Positions 22,938 to 30,911 of a stretch of 64,000 bases of DNA are shown in pieces (positions within the stretch are counted from its first letter, which is position 1; every line of letters starts with the position of its first letter). The DNA comes from Bifidobacterium breve. Lineage in GTDB: Bacteria; Actinomycetota; Thermoleophilia; Solirubrobacterales; Solirubrobacteraceae. A program made the position numbers and the translations under genes. The notes below the pieces were generated by a model. It did no database searches, was not told the DNA's origin, and was given only the letters and a program-made list of their open reading frames with translations. Where the stretch lies: positions 1 through 64,000 of the forward strand of contig CAMCVN010000003.1 in assembly GCA_945881845.1 (NCBI GenBank). Direction: 5' to 3'.

Positions 22938-23522
22938 CTAATGCTTGGCGATCACCTTGTCGATTATCCCGTACTCGGCGGCCTCTTCGGCCGACATGAA
23001 GTAGTCACGTTCAGTGTCGCCGCGGACCTTGTCGTACTCCTGGCCGGTGTGCTCAGCGAGGATGTGGTCGAGGCGCTGACGGACGTCGATGATCTCTCTG
23101 GCGTGGATCTCAATATCGGTCGCCTGGCCTTCAAAGCCCGAGCTGACCTGATGGATCAGGATCTTCGCGTTAGGCAGCGCCATCCGCTTGCCTGGTGCTC
23201 CACCGGCCAGCAGCAGCGCACCCATAGACATTGCGATTCCAACGCAGATCGTTGAAACGTCAGGCTTGACGAACTGCATCGTGTCGTAGATCGCTAGGCC
23301 GGAATAGACCGATCCACCGGGCGAGTTGATGTAGATCGAGATGTCCTTGTCCGGATCCTGCGACTCAAGGTGGAGAAGCTGCGCGACAACGAGGTTGGCG
23401 ATCTGGTCGTCAACTTGGCTGCCGAGGAAGATGATTCGCTCGTTTAGAAGGCGCGAGTAGATGTCAAACGAACGTTCTCCGCGTGAGGTCTGCTCGACGA
23501 CCATTGGGACTAGGGGGCTCAT
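22938..23522 (-). CDS. clpP: ATP-dependent Clp protease proteolytic subunit
   Basis: [37 protein letters not shown] catalytic Ser; HQVSSG catalytic His. Confidence 0.96.
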   Translation of the reverse strand: MSPLVPMVVEQTSRGERSFDIYSRLLNERIIFLGSQVDDQIANLVVAQLLHLESQDPDKDISIYINSPGGSVYSGLAIYDTMQFVKPDVSTICVGIAMSMGALLLAGGAPGKRMALPNAKILIHQVSSGFEGQATDIEIHAREIIDVRQRLDHILAEHTGQEYDKVRGDTERDYFMSAEEAAEYGIIDKVIAKH

Positions 23523-23627
23523 GTTCCTCGCTTTGTTTCGGTCGGCTGGGTTGATTCCTCCCGCGTGCAACTTTGCTCGCAGATGGAGCAGTCAAGACTA
23601 GCAACGGGGAGCGGCCGAAACGGCGCT

Positions 23628-24935
23628 TCAGGAAGGGCTTGTCGCGACTGCGCTCTCGACGATTAGGTCGAGTGCTTGGCGCTGCGAGAGCTCTTCGATC
23701 AGGTCGTCGAGGCGACCCGCCTTCTCAAGTCGCTCGCGCAACTTCTCCGGCGTTGTCTGCTCCTGCGCGGCTGAAGCCTGCAGCGCCGTCAGGATGTCGC
23801 CGTCTCCGGGCTGAACGTCCTCAGCTTCGACGATTGCGACCAGCGCAGCCTCATGGCGCAAGCTCTTCTGCGCAGCCTCAGCGCTTTCACCGAGCATCTC
23901 TTCTTCAGTGCGGCCGGAGATCTGGAAGTACATCTCGCGGCTGATGCCCTGGTGTGAGAGCTGGTGCAGCATGCGATCGAGCAGCTCGCTGGCGCGGGCA
24001 TCTACGAGCGGCTGTGGCAGGTTGATCTTTGCGTTGTCGGCGACGGCATCGAGCACCGCTTCGCGGAATTCTTCCTCAGCCTTGTCACCATCGGCGGCAA
24101 GCATCTGCGTCGCGAGATCCTCGCGCAGCTCAGCGATCGTCTCGAGTCCAGCGGCCTCGTTCGCAAACTCGTCGTTTAGCTCGGGCAGGATGCGGCGACG
24201 AATCTCTGTTGCCGTGACGGCAAACTCAGCGTCCTTGCCTGCCAGCTCTTCAGCTTGGTAGTCCTCAGGGAAGGCGAGCTTGACGGTCCGCTCGTCGCCA
24301 GCCTTGATCCCTTCCAGCTGCTCCTCGAAGCCTGGGATCAAGCGACCCGAGCCGAGTTCGATCAGCTGGTCGGTTCCTTCTCCGCCCTCAAAGACCTCAC
24401 CATCGATCGATCCGACGTAGTTCATCACAACGAAGTCGCCGGTCGCGGCGGCCTCTTCGACTGCTTCGAGACTCGCCATCCGGCCGCGCAGCTCTTCGAT
24501 CTGCTGATCAATTGCTTCCGGGTCGGCAACCGCTTCGCGGCGTTCAACCTTCAGCCCCTTGTACTTGCCGAGCTTGGCTACCGGTCGCACGCCGACCTCA
24601 AAACTGAACTTCAGATCCTCGCCGGCAGGAGGCAGCTCGCCGAGCTCAACATCAGGCTGACCGACGATTGCGAGGCGCGCGCCTTCGACCGCCTCGGTGT
24701 ACCAGTGACCGAGCGACCCACGGATCGTTTCATCGACGACCGCGTCGCGACCGATCCGCTGAATTACAACCTCGGCCGGAACCTTGCCTTTGCGGAAGCC
24801 GGCCATCTTCATCTCTTTGCCCATCGAACGGGCGGTCTGAGCGATCCGGCGATCAAGCTCTTCGAGCGGTACCTGAACCTCCACGCGGACGCGCGAATCG
24901 GGCAGCTCTTTGACGTTGGTAGTGACGTTGCTCAT
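23628..24935 (-). CDS. tig: Trigger factor
   Basis: Starts MSNVTTNVKELPDSRVRVEVQVP; FKBP-like and C-terminal domains; upstream of clpP. Confidence 0.95.
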   Translation of the reverse strand: MSNVTTNVKELPDSRVRVEVQVPLEELDRRIAQTARSMGKEMKMAGFRKGKVPAEVVIQRIGRDAVVDETIRGSLGHWYTEAVEGARLAIVGQPDVELGELPPAGEDLKFSFEVGVRPVAKLGKYKGLKVERREAVADPEAIDQQIEELRGRMASLEAVEEAAATGDFVVMNYVGSIDGEVFEGGEGTDQLIELGSGRLIPGFEEQLEGIKAGDERTVKLAFPEDYQAEELAGKDAEFAVTATEIRRRILPELNDEFANEAAGLETIAELREDLATQMLAADGDKAEEEFREAVLDAVADNAKINLPQPLVDARASELLDRMLHQLSHQGISREMYFQISGRTEEEMLGESAEAAQKSLRHEAALVAIVEAEDVQPGDGDILTALQASAAQEQTTPEKLRERLEKAGRLDDLIEELSQRQALDLIVESAVATSPS

Positions 24936-25176
24936 CGGCCGCACGATAGCGTCAGGGCGTGGCCAACAACCGCCAGCCTCTGCCGCGCAGGATCGAAACT
25001 TGGGTCGTAACCGGCCCCGTCGGCCACCTGCTCTCCGCTGTCGGAGACTGGGCTGTACTGCTGACGACACTGGCGCGAAACAGGATCAGGCGCGACGGGT
25101 AAGCGCGCAGCTCCAACGCCGCGGCGAAAAAGGTCCCGACCGCCAACGAAGCCGTTACCGCGACGGAAGAGAAAGG

Positions 25177-25896
25177 TTAGGCGCCGAGTTTCGCGCGACC
25201 AAATCCGACGGTGAAAGCTCTGCACCAGATATAAACGTTGCTGTACTTACTGGCGTCGAAGTTCTTCGGCAGGCTGTACTGCTGGTTTCCTTCGTTACCT
25301 TTCAGCCTACCGAGGTCAATGAAATCATTAACATCATCATCGCCCTCGGGGCTTCCAGCGACCGCATAAACAAACAAGTCCGGTCCAGGGTCTGTTCTAA
25401 AGCCTGACAGAGTGAGCTTCGACGAACCGTTAGCTAGCTTAATAACCTCCACGTTACCGGTAGTCGGGTGAGCGAGAGCCTTGAAAGAACCGGAAGCAAC
25501 TCTGACATTACCTTGCGGTTTCGGTTTAACTACCTTCGCAGCCGGTACGTCAGGCGCGCCGGCAGCCTGAGTGTCAGCAGGTTCGGCAGCGGCCGGGGCG
25601 TCAGCTTTAACGATGTCCTCATCAACCGTATTTGGTCGAGACAGAAACGCTCCGAAAGCCATCGCAAGAACAAGCGTTGCTAGAGCTCCACCTAAAGCGA
25701 ACCAGCGAAGTTCGCGCTTATTGGTTCGAGTTGCGATCCAGATAGCAGCAGCAGTAACGGCAACAAAAGCAGCTATCGCTGCTCCGTGGGCATATACGGT
25801 CGGAGTTAGGTTACCGGTCAGCCAAACACCAAATATCACCCATATTGATGCTGCGATTACGGCGGTAACTTTCGCGACAACTGGTGAGTTAGTCAT
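25177..25896 (-). CDS. Membrane protein with C-terminal DM13 (electron transfer-like) domain
   Basis: Three N-terminal hydrophobic segments, Pro/Ala linker, then GSFKALAHPTTGNVEVIKLANGSSKLTLSGFRTDPGPDLFVY...YSNVYIWCRAFTVGFGRAKL, resembling DM13. Confidence 0.75.
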   Translation of the reverse strand: MTNSPVVAKVTAVIAASIWVIFGVWLTGNLTPTVYAHGAAIAAFVAVTAAAIWIATRTNKRELRWFALGGALATLVLAMAFGAFLSRPNTVDEDIVKADAPAAAEPADTQAAGAPDVPAAKVVKPKPQGNVRVASGSFKALAHPTTGNVEVIKLANGSSKLTLSGFRTDPGPDLFVYAVAGSPEGDDDVNDFIDLGRLKGNEGNQQYSLPKNFDASKYSNVYIWCRAFTVGFGRAKLGA

Positions 25897-25948
25897 TGGT
25901 CTATCTTTCCGCCCTGATGGGCTTCAGGTTAGGGGCACAATGGCTCAG

Positions 25949-26083
25949 CTAATTCAGGCCTGATCCTTCGATTCCGTCGCGATCAAGGATTGCGTGGCGT
26001 TCCCGTGGTGCTTTCGCGTTCCTTAACTCTTCAGCGAGTTCGGGGTTGTCTCTATAGGCTTCCGTCAGGGGATCAGAACTCAT
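25949..26083 (-). CDS. Short leader-like peptide, copy 1 (44 aa, truncated): MSSDPLTEAYRDNPELAEELRNAKAPRERHAILDRDGIEGSGLN
   Basis: Manual translation; homologous to the ORFs at 26463-26690 and 27016-27264; below the ORF-track cutoff; stops where the variable region begins in the other copies. Confidence 0.65.
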   Translation of the reverse strand: MSSDPLTEAYRDNPELAEELRNAKAPRERHAILDRDGIEGSGLN

Positions 26084-26462
26084 CGGTTAGCTCCATTCGC
26101 CAATTACTTAGCTGCTGCGCACCTGCGCGCTGTCAACACGCAAGCACACAGATCACGGTACCAAGGCCCGCAGCACAGATCCGACCCTCATCCAGGGCTG
26201 ACCAGCAAAGCGGCGCCTTGCCGCCCGCTGCGCCGAGCCCGAACCGACTAGCTGAACGATCACGCCGGCAACGCGACCCAAGGAGCCACGCAGCAACGGC
26301 TCTGGCAATACGTTCAGCGCTGGTATAGCTGAGTACGCAGCGGACTACACGGCCACGTGAGAAACACCAATGCGATGGAAACCGTAGACCAGCCCACAAC
26401 ACGACCCGCCAAACCGGCTCAGGCGCGACCCGGTACACCCGATTCACTACGCGAAATCATCC

Positions 26463-26690
26463 CTAACCTTCGAATTCGCCTTCGTCGGGTTCTGACGCTA
26501 CAAAAACGCCGCGGGTAAACCCCGGTTCCAGACCGCCACTTGCTTCGGGGAATTGTGAGTCGAGGCCTGGCTTTTCGATTCCGTGGGCGTCAAGAATTGC
26601 GTGGCGTTCGCGTGGTGTTTTTGCGTTCCTTAGCTCCTCGGCGAGAGCTGGGTTGTCTTTCAGGGCCTTCATCAGGGGATCAAAACTCAT
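26463..26690 (-). CDS. Short leader-like peptide, copy 2 (75 aa), putative precursor peptide with GG-delimited variable C-terminus
   Basis: MSFDPLMKALKDNPALAEELRNAKTPRERHAILDAHGIEKPGLDSQFPEASGG|LEPGFTRGVFVASEPDEGEFEG; GGAG RBS; upstream TTGACA-N16-TATCGT. Confidence 0.75.
   Translation of the reverse strand: MSFDPLMKALKDNPALAEELRNAKTPRERHAILDAHGIEKPGLDSQFPEASGGLEPGFTRGVFVASEPDEGEFEG
26548..26639. repeat. 92-bp perfect direct repeat (other copy at 27122-27213) within peptide genes
   Basis: Identical 92-nt string encoding most of NAKTPRERHAILDAHGIEKPGLDSQFP. Confidence 0.9.
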
Positions 26691-26763
26691 CGGTTAGCTC
26701 CATTTGTGATTGGGTTAGCTGCTCTTCCACCTGCGCACCATCAGCACACAAGCGCGCGGCGCG

Positions 26764-26791
26764 ACGATACCAGCCGCCACAACCCTGTCAA
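26764..26791 (-). promoter_or_regulatory. Putative sigma70-type promoter of peptide copy 2 (TTGACA-16-TATCGT)
   Basis: -35 at 26786-26791, -10 at 26764-26769; same arrangement conserved upstream of copy 3. Confidence 0.6.
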
Positions 26792-27015
26792 CCCAGCGAA
26801 CTAGGCGGCCACGTGAGCACCAAACGACGTGGCACGAGAATCTGGATTTACGTACTCAAACCACGACAAATCACTGCCTACACCATCAAACCCAACCGAC
26901 ACGAGGCCTCAGGCAACGTGGGAGGCGCCAGGGCGATGGCGAGGCAAAACTAGGAGTTATTTTGTCGGTGGTTAGTGGTCTTGCGCGACCCAACCCGCCG
27001 GTCCAACAACACCCA

Positions 27016-27264
27016 TTATTGAAACAAGCCCGGGGTCATCGTCGAATACGACGAGCCGCCCGAAGGCCTCTGAACCATTATCCATCCCGGTCCCCTCGGT
27101 CCCTTTACACCGCCTACTTCCGGGAATTGTGAGTCGAGGCCTGGCTTTTCGATTCCGTGGGCGTCAAGAATTGCGTGGCGTTCGCGTGGTGTTTTTGCGT
27201 TCCTTAGCTCCTCACGTAATTCGGGGTTCTCTTCCAGAGCCTTTATCAGTGGATCAAAACTCAT
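27016..27264 (-). CDS. Short leader-like peptide, copy 3 (82 aa), putative precursor peptide with GG-delimited variable C-terminus
   Basis: MSFDPLIKALEENPELREELRNAKTPRERHAILDAHGIEKPGLDSQFPEVGG|VKGPRGPGWIMVQRPSGGSSYSTMTPGLFQ. Confidence 0.75.
   Translation of the reverse strand: MSFDPLIKALEENPELREELRNAKTPRERHAILDAHGIEKPGLDSQFPEVGGVKGPRGPGWIMVQRPSGGSSYSTMTPGLFQ
27122..27213. repeat. 92-bp perfect direct repeat (other copy at 26548-26639)
   Basis: Identical string by eye. Confidence 0.9.
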
Positions 27265-27335
27265 CGGGTGACTCCATTCGCCTCGTAGTTAGTGGATCTT
27301 TACCTGCGCACCATCAGCAGACAAGCACACGCGCC

Positions 27336-27363
27336 ACGATACCGAGGGCCCCAGCCCTGTCAA
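27336..27363 (-). promoter_or_regulatory. Putative sigma70-type promoter of peptide copy 3 (TTGACA-16-TATCGT)
   Basis: -35 at 27358-27363, -10 at 27336-27341; conserved with copy 2. Confidence 0.6.
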
Positions 27364-27397
27364 CCAGAAGCCACAACCAACCCGCCCCGCAGCGGAA

Positions 27398-27471
27398 GGT
27401 GAGTGACGGGACTCGAACCCGCGACCGCCTGGACCACAACCAGGAGCTCTACCAACTGAGCTACACCCACC
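27398..27471 (-). tRNA. tRNA-His (anticodon GTG)
   Basis: GGTGGGTG.../CACTCACC with the extra G-1:C73 pair typical of tRNA-His; loop TTGTGGT. Confidence 0.95.
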
Positions 27472-27563
27472 GCGCAGGGGGCAGTGTACGGCTTGGCGCC
27501 CGCGCTGGCCTCGCAGCCGTGTGGGAGCTTTGGTTCGGGAACAGGCAACCTCGGCAGCCGGAC

Positions 27564-27995
27564 TCAGCTGGCTGGTAGGTCCTCCGGAAGGGAGACCTCT
27601 TGCGGCGGGCGCCCCTCGCCGTCCTCCTCCCACGTCTCCCAGGCGCGGGCGTCGCGCGACTCGTGCACGTTGGCGGCCGACGCCCCGACGACGAGCAGCA
27701 CAAGGCGCCCCGGCCCGCGGTTGACGACCTGGCGCCGCGTTACCGGGCCGACGCGGGCGTAGTTCCCAGGGCCGAGGCGGTGCTCCTCGCCTTCGACGAC
27801 CAGCGTTAACTCGCCGTCAAGCACGGCGTAGACCTCCTCCTGGCGCTCGTGCACGTGGACCCGCAGCCGCTGGAGCGGCTGCAGCGTGATCAGGTTGATC
27901 CCCAAGCCCGAAACCCCGAGAAGCGACCCCAGTCGCTGGAACAGCTCCTCACTGTCGGGGTCGAGAGTTGCGAACGTGACGTCAGGCTCCGGCAT
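27564..27995 (-). CDS. Cupin-domain protein
   Basis: LRVHVHERQEEVYAVLDGELTLVVEGEEHRLGPGNYARVGP cupin motif. Confidence 0.85.
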   Translation of the reverse strand: MPEPDVTFATLDPDSEELFQRLGSLLGVSGLGINLITLQPLQRLRVHVHERQEEVYAVLDGELTLVVEGEEHRLGPGNYARVGPVTRRQVVNRGPGRLVLLVVGASAANVHESRDARAWETWEEDGEGRPPQEVSLPEDLPAS

Positions 27996-28036
27996 CGTCG
28001 GAGAGTAACCCAGAACGGGGAGGGAGGCGACTCAAC

Positions 28037-28110
28037 GCCCCCGCCAGGACTCGAACCTGGGACCTGCCGGGTAGAAGCCGGCCGCTCTAATCCAACTGAG
28101 CTACGGGGGC
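28037..28110 (-). tRNA. tRNA-Arg (anticodon TCT)
   Basis: GCCCCCG...CGGGGGC acceptor, loop CTTCTAC. Confidence 0.95.
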
Positions 28111-28187
28111 TTGGGTCGGCTAGCCGCCGATCACTCGCACAACGGTATCGGGCGCGGCGGGTGCGGCGCCATTACTCTTGCCTACAG

Positions 28188-29069
28188 ATGGAGGGGAACC
28201 CAATCACATTGGTCGCACTACCGCTTGGCCTTGTCTTCATCATGTTCTCGCTCGGGATGGGCCTGATCAAGGATGATTTCCGCCTCGTGCTGACGGCGCC
28301 GCGCGGGGTCGTCGTTGGGATGCTCAACCTGCTGCTCGTCGCCCCACTGCTGGCTCTAGCGATTGCCACTCTCTTCAACCTGCCACCGGTTCTCGCCGTT
28401 GGCCTAGTGCTGCTTGGCGCCGCGCCGGGAGGAACGATGGCCAATCTCTTAACTCACTTGGCGCGCGGCGAGACGGCGCTCTCGGTAACGCTCACCGGCA
28501 TCTCGAGCGCACTAGCGGTGGTGACCGTCCCGCTCTACCTCTCGATCAGCTCGGCCTGGTTTGACCTAAGCGGCGTCGACAACGATGTTGAGATCGTTCC
28601 GATCGCTATTCGCGTGCTGGCGATCACGCTAGTTCCACTGATCGCCGGAATGACGATCAAGCAGCGCGCGCCGCAATGGACTGAAAAGAACTATCACCGC
28701 TTCAGGGTGATCTCATTGGCAATCTTCGTGCTGATCGTGGCAGCCGCCGTGGGCAGCGAATGGAGCCGCGTCAGCGGATACTTGGGTGACGTGCTGCTGG
28801 CGGTGATCGCGCTCAACGTCTGTGCGATGGGAATCAGCTTCATGATCGCCCGCGCGGCCCGCCTAAACGACCGCAGCTCGACTGCCATCGCGCTCGAGCT
28901 TGGGCTCCATAACGCGACTCTGGCAATCGCCGTCGGCGCCTCTCTCGACCCCGAGATGACAATCCCAGCCGCGGTCTACGGGCTCTTCATGTGGGTCACC
29001 GGCGGATCGTTCGCTTGGCTGATGGCTCGGCGCAACGGCGACCAAGCCCCGCTCGCCGCCAACACCTAA
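28188..29069 (+). CDS. Bile acid:sodium symporter (BASS)-like transporter
   Basis: Multi-TM protein MEGNPITLVALPLGLVFIMFSLGMGL..GAAPGGTMANLLTHLARG; the longer ORF start at 27849 crosses tRNA-Arg. Confidence 0.85.
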   Translation: MEGNPITLVALPLGLVFIMFSLGMGLIKDDFRLVLTAPRGVVVGMLNLLLVAPLLALAIATLFNLPPVLAVGLVLLGAAPGGTMANLLTHLARGETALSVTLTGISSALAVVTVPLYLSISSAWFDLSGVDNDVEIVPIAIRVLAITLVPLIAGMTIKQRAPQWTEKNYHRFRVISLAIFVLIVAAAVGSEWSRVSGYLGDVLLAVIALNVCAMGISFMIARAARLNDRSSTAIALELGLHNATLAIAVGASLDPEMTIPAAVYGLFMWVTGGSFAWLMARRNGDQAPLAANT

Positions 29070-29084
29070 ACCCGACCCTTCAAA

Positions 29085-29158
<74 letters not shown>

Positions 29159-29211
29159 ATGAGTTCAAGATGGTAGGGCTGTTTGGGGCCGGCATGTTCT
29201 AGCGTGCGGGT

Positions 29212-30492
29212 ATGGCCGACGTCCGCCCGCTCAATTCTCTCCGTTATGACCTCGACCGAGTCGGTGATTTCGAGGCTGTTCTCTCGCCCCCTTACGACGT
29301 TATTGACCCGGCGCAGCGGGCCGCGCTCGCTGCCCGCTCGCCGTTCAATGTCGTTGGCGTTGATCTTCCCGAGCCGGCGATCCCGGGCGGCGACCGGTAC
29401 GAGCACGCGGCCACGCTGCTTGCCGAGTGGCAGCAGGCTGGTGCACTCGTGAGAGACGAAGAACCCTCGTTCTGGATCTTGACGCAGGACTACCTCGCCC
29501 CCGACGGCAACCGCCGCACGCGCTCCGGTTTCCTCGCAGCGGTCAAGATCGAGGAGTACGGCGCCGGCAAGATTCGCCCGCACGAACGCACCCACCCAGG
29601 GCCAAAGGAAGACCGCCTCCGCCTAACACGCGCGACGAAGACCAACCTCTCACCGATCTTCGCGCTCTACTCCGATTCGACCGGAGCGGCCCGCGCAACG
29701 ATCGCCGCCCAGACGGCGGGTGATCCCTACGGCGAACAGATCGACGAGGACGCCACCGTCAACCGCCTGTGGCGAGTCACCGACCTTGACGCCCAGGCAG
29801 CGCTAAGCGAGGCGCTCGACCCAGCCGAGCTGCTGATCGCCGATGGCCACCACCGCTACGAAACGGCCCGCATCTACGCCGACGAGATCGGCGGTGACGG
29901 CCCGCACCGTTTCGTACTGATGGATCTGGTCGCGCTCGAAGACCCGGGCCTCAGCGTCTTCCCAACCCACCGCCTGATTAGCGGCCTTGCCGATGACCCC
30001 GTCCGCGCCAACGCTCTGCGCGAAACGGTTGAGGAATGCTTTGAGGTCACGGAGCTCGGTTCGACAGACGAGCTGCCGCCGAATGGCCTCTCAGCCGATG
30101 GACGCCTTCAGTTCGGCTACCTCGATTCGCGCCACAAGAGGCCCCTGCGGTTGGTGCTGCGCGACCAAGCAATCGCTGAAGAGGCCCTGGCCGAGTTCCC
30201 GCCGCCGTACCGCAAGCTCGATGCCGCGGTGCTCGAAGCGCTGATCCTCAAAGGACCGCTAGGCCTCAGCGAAGACGACATCTCACACTTCAAGGGCCTC
30301 GGCTATTCGCGCAGCGACGAAGAGGCAGTGGCGCTGATTGAGAGCGGCGAATACGACGCCGCCTTCTTCCTCTCCGGCGCGCCGATCGAGCAGATCCAGG
30401 AGATCGCCGCCGCCGGTGTCAACATGCCGCCGAAGTCGACATTCTTCACGCCGAAGGTGCCGACAGGGCTTGTCTTCAACCCGCTGTCGTAG
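29212..30492 (+). CDS. DUF1015 family protein
   Basis: VLSPPYDVIDPAQR, HPHERTHPGPKEDRL-like and DGHHRYETAR motifs. Confidence 0.88.
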   Translation: MADVRPLNSLRYDLDRVGDFEAVLSPPYDVIDPAQRAALAARSPFNVVGVDLPEPAIPGGDRYEHAATLLAEWQQAGALVRDEEPSFWILTQDYLAPDGNRRTRSGFLAAVKIEEYGAGKIRPHERTHPGPKEDRLRLTRATKTNLSPIFALYSDSTGAARATIAAQTAGDPYGEQIDEDATVNRLWRVTDLDAQAALSEALDPAELLIADGHHRYETARIYADEIGGDGPHRFVLMDLVALEDPGLSVFPTHRLISGLADDPVRANALRETVEECFEVTELGSTDELPPNGLSADGRLQFGYLDSRHKRPLRLVLRDQAIAEEALAEFPPPYRKLDAAVLEALILKGPLGLSEDDISHFKGLGYSRSDEEAVALIESGEYDAAFFLSGAPIEQIQEIAAAGVNMPPKSTFFTPKVPTGLVFNPLS

Positions 30493-30500
30493 TCTCTTTA

Positions 30501-30911
30501 GTGATGATGAAAGCAACCGCAACCCGCACCGAAGGCCGCCAGCACAGCATCGCGATCCGCGACCACCAGCTGACGGTTGATGAAACAGCCGACCTAGGCG
30601 GCGTCGACGCTGGCCCGACTCCACTCGAACTGCTGGCCGCAAGCCTCGCCGGCTGCGTCGCCGTGACGGTTGAAATGTACGCCGAGCGTAAGGGCTGGGA
30701 CGTCGGCAAAGTCGAAGTTGATGTTGAGTACGCCCCCGCCGAGCGCGGAACGCCAACCAAGTTTGAGGTAGTGCTGAAGGTCCCGAGCGCATTGAGCGAC
30801 GAGCAGGTCGAACGGCTCTCGGTGATTGCCGCCAAGTGCCCGGTCCACCGGATGCTCGACGGCGAAGTGATGTTCGACGAGCGTGTCGAGCGCACCGCTC
30901 TCGCGAGCTGA
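30501..30911 (+). CDS. OsmC family protein
   Basis: GPTPLELLAASLAGCVAVTVEMYAERKGWD..KCPVHRML. Confidence 0.9.
   Translation: MMMKATATRTEGRQHSIAIRDHQLTVDETADLGGVDAGPTPLELLAASLAGCVAVTVEMYAERKGWDVGKVEVDVEYAPAERGTPTKFEVVLKVPSALSDEQVERLSVIAAKCPVHRMLDGEVMFDERVERTALAS

Noticed and set aside
26133-26447. 104-aa minus-strand ORF between peptide copies 1 and 2
   Set aside because: Arg/Trp/Cys-rich composition, no paralogue in the other spacer, covers the promoter region of copy 1; looks like a chance ORF.
27360-27548. Minus-strand ORF with VGVAQLVELLVVVQAVAGSSPVTH
   Set aside because: Translation of tRNA-His; common misannotation.
26540-27578. Plus-strand ORFs 26540-26953 and 27129-27578 that resemble each other (MSRGLAFRFRGRQELRGVRVVFLRSLAP..)
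   Set aside because: They are antisense shadows of the duplicated leader sequence; the second runs through tRNA-His (DGTRTRDRLDHNQELYQLSYTH is a typical translated-tRNA artefact).
27849-28187. Long N-terminal extension of the BASS transporter ORF
   Set aside because: Crosses tRNA-Arg (PPPGLEPGTCRVEAGRSNPTEL is a tRNA artefact); true start taken as ATG 28188.
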